Shown here: piece after piece, positions 6,202 to 9,133 of the stretch
Numbering within the stretch: position 1 is the stretch's first letter
Layout of the letters: each line of letters starts with the position of its first letter
Assembly: GCA_007570905.1 (NCBI GenBank)
Contig: RKSI01000039.1
Span: 1 to 9,133, forward strand
Direction: 5' to 3'
From: Gammaproteobacteria bacterium
GTDB lineage: Bacteria; Pseudomonadota; Gammaproteobacteria; Poriferisulfidales; Oxydemutatoraceae
DNA: 9,133 nucleotides
The notes under the pieces: generated by a model
Databases searched by the model: none
What the model was told of the DNA's origin: nothing
What the model saw: only the letters and a program-made list of their open reading frames with translations
Program-made: the position numbers and the translations under genes

Positions 6202-9133
6202 GCGCCCCTCCTCAAAATGTCGCTGAAAGCGCGCCGCAGATTGACCGCCCGGTGCGTCTGGTAGCGCAGCGGCGGCCGGCGCGCGGCCTCGCCGTCTTTG
6301 CCGCCCCCGGCGTCCTTGGCGTCCTTGCCGAACAGCGGCCAGGTGCGCCCGTCGCCGTCTTCGGCGGGGGTGATTTTAACCCGCAGGTCGTACCACGCCG
6401 CCTGGCCGGTTACGGGGTCGGAGTTGCTGATGTTGGCGCCGTCGCTGCCGTCGCCATTGCCATCGCCATTGCCGTCGCCGCGCGGCAACAGTTCGCTGAT
6501 AAGGTGGTTCATCAAAAAGCCCTGGTTGGACTCGTTGGCGTCGGCGGAAAGGCCCCAGGTGCCGCGTTCCTTGCCTATGGCGTTCCATGTCCATACGGTG
6601 TTCTCCTGCACGCCTTCCATCAGCCGCACGCGCACGCGCACGCGCCCGTTGCGCGACTCCATCCATACCCACGACATGTCGGCGATGCCCATCTGTTCGG
6701 CCTGCGCGCGGTTCATATACAGCAGGTTGTGCGTGTGGATTTGCCTGAGCCACGCATTTTGCGAGTCCCACGAGTGGTACATCGCCATCGGCCTTTGCGT
6801 GATGGCGTAAAACGGGTAGTCGCCGGGTTCGGTCAGCGCCTGCTCAAGCGGTTGATAGTGGAAAGGCAGCGGGTCGAAGAAACGCCGGATGCGCTCGCGC
6901 TGGTATTCGTGCGGCGGCTGCGGGCCGTCATACAGCCCCTGCGCGGCGAGGCGGAATTTCTGCAGCGGCTCGGAATACAGTTCAATCACAATCGGCTCGT
7001 CGCTGGCGTTGAAGCCGGCCTCTTTGGCGAACGCCAGATAGTCCTTGTTGGCGAAGCGGTAAAAGCGCATCCGCTCGGGCAGTTGGTGGTGAAAGAAACA
7101 GCCGTTGTCTATGTATTTCTGCCACTGCTGCGGGTTGGGCGCGCCGCGCAGCGCCTGGTCGCCGCCTTCGCCGCGCCAGCCGGCCAGAAAGCCGATGCCG
7201 GGGGCCTTCTCAAAGCGCACGATGAAGTCGCGGTAATCCTTGTATTTGGGGCTGCCGTCGTCGTTGGTGAACGCCGGGAATTTCAGGCGCCCGGCCAGTT
7301 CCACCATCACCTCCTGCCACGGTCTCGCGTCGCGGTCGGGCGCGAGCACCGGCGCGCGGATGGAATCGCACACCGCGTCGGGTTCGGAAATCGGGCGGTC
7401 GAGCAGCGAGATGGCGTCGTAACGCTCGAGGTAGGTGGTGTCGGGCAGCACCAGGTCGGCAAAGCGCACCATCTCCGAGTCGAAGGCGTCGATGACGACC
7501 AGAAACGGTATCTTGTATTCGCCGCCGGCGTCCTTCGCCTTCAGCATCTCGCGCACGCGCGCGGTGTTCATCGTGGAGTTCCAGGCCATGTTGGCCATGA
7601 ACATCATCAGCGTGTCCACCGGGTAGGGGTCGCCATTGACGGCGTTGGTGATGACCATATGCATCAGGCCGTGGTTGGCGAGCGGCGCGTCCCACGAATA
7701 TGCCTTGTCTATCCGCAGCGGCTGGCCGTCGGCGTCCACCGCGAGGTCTTCGGGGCGGGTCGGGAAACCGAGCGGCGGCGACGCCAGCGGCTGGCCCGGC
7801 CCGGTGCGGGTCGCGGGTTTCAGCGGCGGCGGGATGTGGCGCGGGAAAGGCGCCTTGGCGCGGTGGCCGCCGGGGCAGTCTATCGCGCCCAGCAGCACCT
7901 GCAGGAAGTGTATCGCGCGGCAGGTGTGAAAGCCGTTGGAGTGCGCCGAGACGCCGCGCATCGCGTGCATGGACACCGGGCGTCCGATGAACTTGTCGTG
8001 CTTGCGCCCGGCAAAGTCGGTCCACTCGCATTCCACTTCTATGGTCTCGCGGAACGCGACATGCGCCATCTCAAGCGCGATGCGCTCGATGACATCGGCG
8101 CCGATGCCGCAAACTTTGGCGGCGTTGGCGGGCGCGTAGCGCGGGTCGAGGTATTTTTCGGCGAGCAGCGTGAACACGGTTTTCGCGGTCTCGCCGCGCG
8201 GCGTCGTGTATTCGCCGAACAGCGCCGGCTGCGTGCCGGTGCGAAGGCCGTCGGTGACGCCGCCCTGCGCCATGTCCCACACCAGCGGGCGGCCCTCGTC
8301 GTCGCGGCAAATCAGGCCGTCGCCCTTGGCGCCGGGGTTTTGCGAGACCAGATACGGCGCGTTGGTGTAGCGAATCAGGAACTCCCAGTCAAACAACTCG
8401 CGTTCAAGCAGGACATGAATCATGGACAGCGCCAGCATCGCGTCGGTGCCGGGCTTGATGGGCAGCCACTCGTCGGCGATGGCCTGGTAGCCGGTGCGCA
8501 CCGGGTTGACGGCGACGAACTTGCCGCCGCGCCGCTTCAGTTTTTCCAGGCCGATCTTGATGGGGTTGGACGAATGATCCTCGGCCACGCCCCACAGCAT
8601 GAAGTATTTGGTGCGCTCCCAGTCGGGGTCGCCGAACTCCCAGAACGAATGGCCCAATGTGTAAAGCCCCGCCGCCGCCATGTTGACCGAGCAGAAACCG
8701 CCGTGCGCGGCCCAGTTGACGGTGCCGAACTGTTGCGCCCACAGCCCCGTCAAAGCCTGCATCTGGTCGCGGCCCGTGAAATAGGCGAGTTTTTTCGGGT
8801 CGGTGGCGCGGATTTTCTCAAGGCGCGCGGCGAGGATGTCGAGCGCGCGCTGCCAGGTGATTTCCTCAAACTCGCCGTCGCCGCGCCCGGCGCCGGCCTT
8901 GCGCAGCAGCGGCGCGCGCAACTTCGCCGGCGACATCTGCTTCATGATGCCGGCGTTGCCCTTCGCGCACAGCACGCCGCGGTTGACCGGGTGGTCGGGG
9001 TTGCCCTGAATGAAACGGATTTTGTCGTTCTCCAGCGTCACCTTGATACCGCAACGGCACGCGCACATGTAGCAGGTGGTGTATTTCACCTGCTGCGCCG
9101 CGTGGTTTTCAAAGCGCGGCAGGGGGGTGGAGG
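6198..9133 (-). CDS. soeA: Sulfite dehydrogenase molybdopterin subunit SoeA (5' end probably at or beyond window edge)
   Basis: Catalytic subunit of the quinone-linked cytoplasmic sulfite dehydrogenase (sulfite to sulfate), a bis-MGD enzyme of the DMSO reductase superfamily. Counting from an in-frame GTG at 9089 it has 963 residues, the usual SoeA size. The N-terminal [4Fe-4S] site is CYMCACRC...C (Cys6, 9, 13, 41) followed by AKG. HGGFCSVNMAAAG places Cys133 where a molybdenum ligand is expected. Other family-like stretches, matched from memory, are GVAEDHSSNPIK, EWTDFAGRKHDK, MANMAWNSTMNT, DLVLPDTTYLER and the C-terminal cofactor-binding QRPMAMYHSWDSQNAWLRQ (about 760 on) with WTWNAIGK. No twin-arginine signal is visible. 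The GTG lacks a Shine-Dalgarno sequence and the frame stays open to the window edge with plausible coding residues (STPLPRFENHAAQQ before it), so the true start is probably outside. A GDGN-repeat insertion lies near the C-terminus. Head of the soeABC-ugd unit as far as visible. Confidence 0.93.
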   Translation of the reverse strand, partial: STPLPRFENHAAQQVKYTTCYMCACRCGIKVTLENDKIRFIQGNPDHPVNRGVLCAKGNAGIMKQMSPAKLRAPLLRKAGAGRGDGEFEEITWQRALDILAARLEKIRATDPKKLAYFTGRDQMQALTGLWAQQFGTVNWAAHGGFCSVNMAAAGLYTLGHSFWEFGDPDWERTKYFMLWGVAEDHSSNPIKIGLEKLKRRGGKFVAVNPVRTGYQAIADEWLPIKPGTDAMLALSMIHVLLERELFDWEFLIRYTNAPYLVSQNPGAKGDGLICRDDEGRPLVWDMAQGGVTDGLRTGTQPALFGEYTTPRGETAKTVFTLLAEKYLDPRYAPANAAKVCGIGADVIERIALEMAHVAFRETIEVECEWTDFAGRKHDKFIGRPVSMHAMRGVSAHSNGFHTCRAIHFLQVLLGAIDCPGGHRAKAPFPRHIPPPLKPATRTGPGQPLASPPLGFPTRPEDLAVDADGQPLRIDKAYSWDAPLANHGLMHMVITNAVNGDPYPVDTLMMFMANMAWNSTMNTARVREMLKAKDAGGEYKIPFLVVIDAFDSEMVRFADLVLPDTTYLERYDAISLLDRPISEPDAVCDSIRAPVLAPDRDARPWQEVMVELAGRLKFPAFTNDDGSPKYKDYRDFIVRFEKAPGIGFLAGWRGEGGDQALRGAPNPQQWQKYIDNGCFFHHQLPERMRFYRFANKDYLAFAKEAGFNASDEPIVIELYSEPLQKFRLAAQGLYDGPQPPHEYQRERIRRFFDPLPFHYQPLEQALTEPGDYPFYAITQRPMAMYHSWDSQNAWLRQIHTHNLLYMNRAQAEQMGIADMSWVWMESRNGRVRVRVRLMEGVQENTVWTWNAIGKERGTWGLSADANESNQGFLMNHLISELLPRGDGNGDGNGDGSDGANISNSDPVTGQAAWYDLRVKITPAEDGDGRTWPLFGKDAKDAGGGKDGEAARRPPLRYQTHRAVNLRRAFSDILRRGA
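6207..6212 (-). promoter_or_regulatory. Ribosome binding site of soeB
   Basis: A perfect AGGAGG on the minus strand lies five bases before the soeB ATG and inside the last codons of soeA. It is the strongest Shine-Dalgarno sequence noticed in the window. With the ATGA overlap it suggests high, coupled expression of the second subunit. Confidence 0.85.
6438..6480 (-). repeat. Short tandem repeat in soeA encoding GDGNGDGNGDGSDG
   Basis: Tandem 6-base GGCGAY/GGCAAT/GGCAGC units, paired into near-12-base repeats, encode a Gly/Asp/Asn run at about residues 871-884 of SoeA. The run lies between the conserved MNHLISELLPRG and SNSDPVTGQAAWYD blocks, so the repeat is an in-frame expansion in a loop. 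Confidence 0.8.

Noticed and set aside
4489..9133. Alternative identity as tetrathionate, polysulfide or DMSO reductase
   Set aside because: No Tat signal is visible on SoeA, the anchor is DmsC-type rather than NrfD-type, and the large-subunit sequence pattern matches SoeA as I know it. Substrate is still inferred, not proven.

Overview
The window is GC-rich, densely coding DNA with almost no intergenic space. It looks like a sulfur-oxidising proteobacterium, most likely a gammaproteobacterium. The evidence is the gene content: a cytoplasmic sulfite:quinone oxidoreductase (SoeABC), a Pal/OmpA-type lipoprotein, and the tail of an HvfA-like EGKCG-repeat peptide. No rRNA, tRNA, CRISPR array, insertion sequence, integrase or phage gene is visible. 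No species is claimed.

Layout from left to right. Positions 2-49 hold only the last 15 codons of a plus-strand gene. Its product ends in EGKCG-type repeats, as in the HvfA-family precursors of oxazolone/thioamide-modified copper-binding RiPPs. A strong intrinsic terminator (88-122) follows. Facing it is a minus-strand lipoprotein (166-831) with a Pal/OmpA peptidoglycan-binding domain and a very acidic repetitive linker. It shares a 150-base divergent control region with a plus-strand PglK/MsbA-like ABC exporter (982-2823). In that region two perfect TATAAT hexamers face each other two bases apart.

The remaining 6.3 kb is one tightly packed minus-strand unit, read right to left: soeA (from the window edge to 6198), soeB (ATGA overlap), soeC, ugd (UDP-glucose 6-dehydrogenase), then a 77-residue conserved-looking small protein ending at 2843. 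It converges on the ABC gene with a 19-base gap.

How the genes work together: SoeA (bis-MGD and one [4Fe-4S]), SoeB (four [4Fe-4S]) and SoeC (8-TM DmsC-type quinone anchor) should oxidise cytoplasmic sulfite to sulfate and pass electrons to the quinone pool. Ugd makes UDP-glucuronate for surface glycans. The neighbouring PglK-like exporter could flip a lipid-linked glycan or lipid, but that link is inference from proximity. A recurring feature is in-frame short tandem repeats inside otherwise conserved proteins: a 12-base repeat in the lipoprotein linker, a 12-base duplication in ugd, a 6/12-base GDGN repeat in soeA, and low-complexity tails on soeB and the ABC protein. The most novel-looking lead is the HvfA-like tail at the left edge, but most of that gene lies outside the window.
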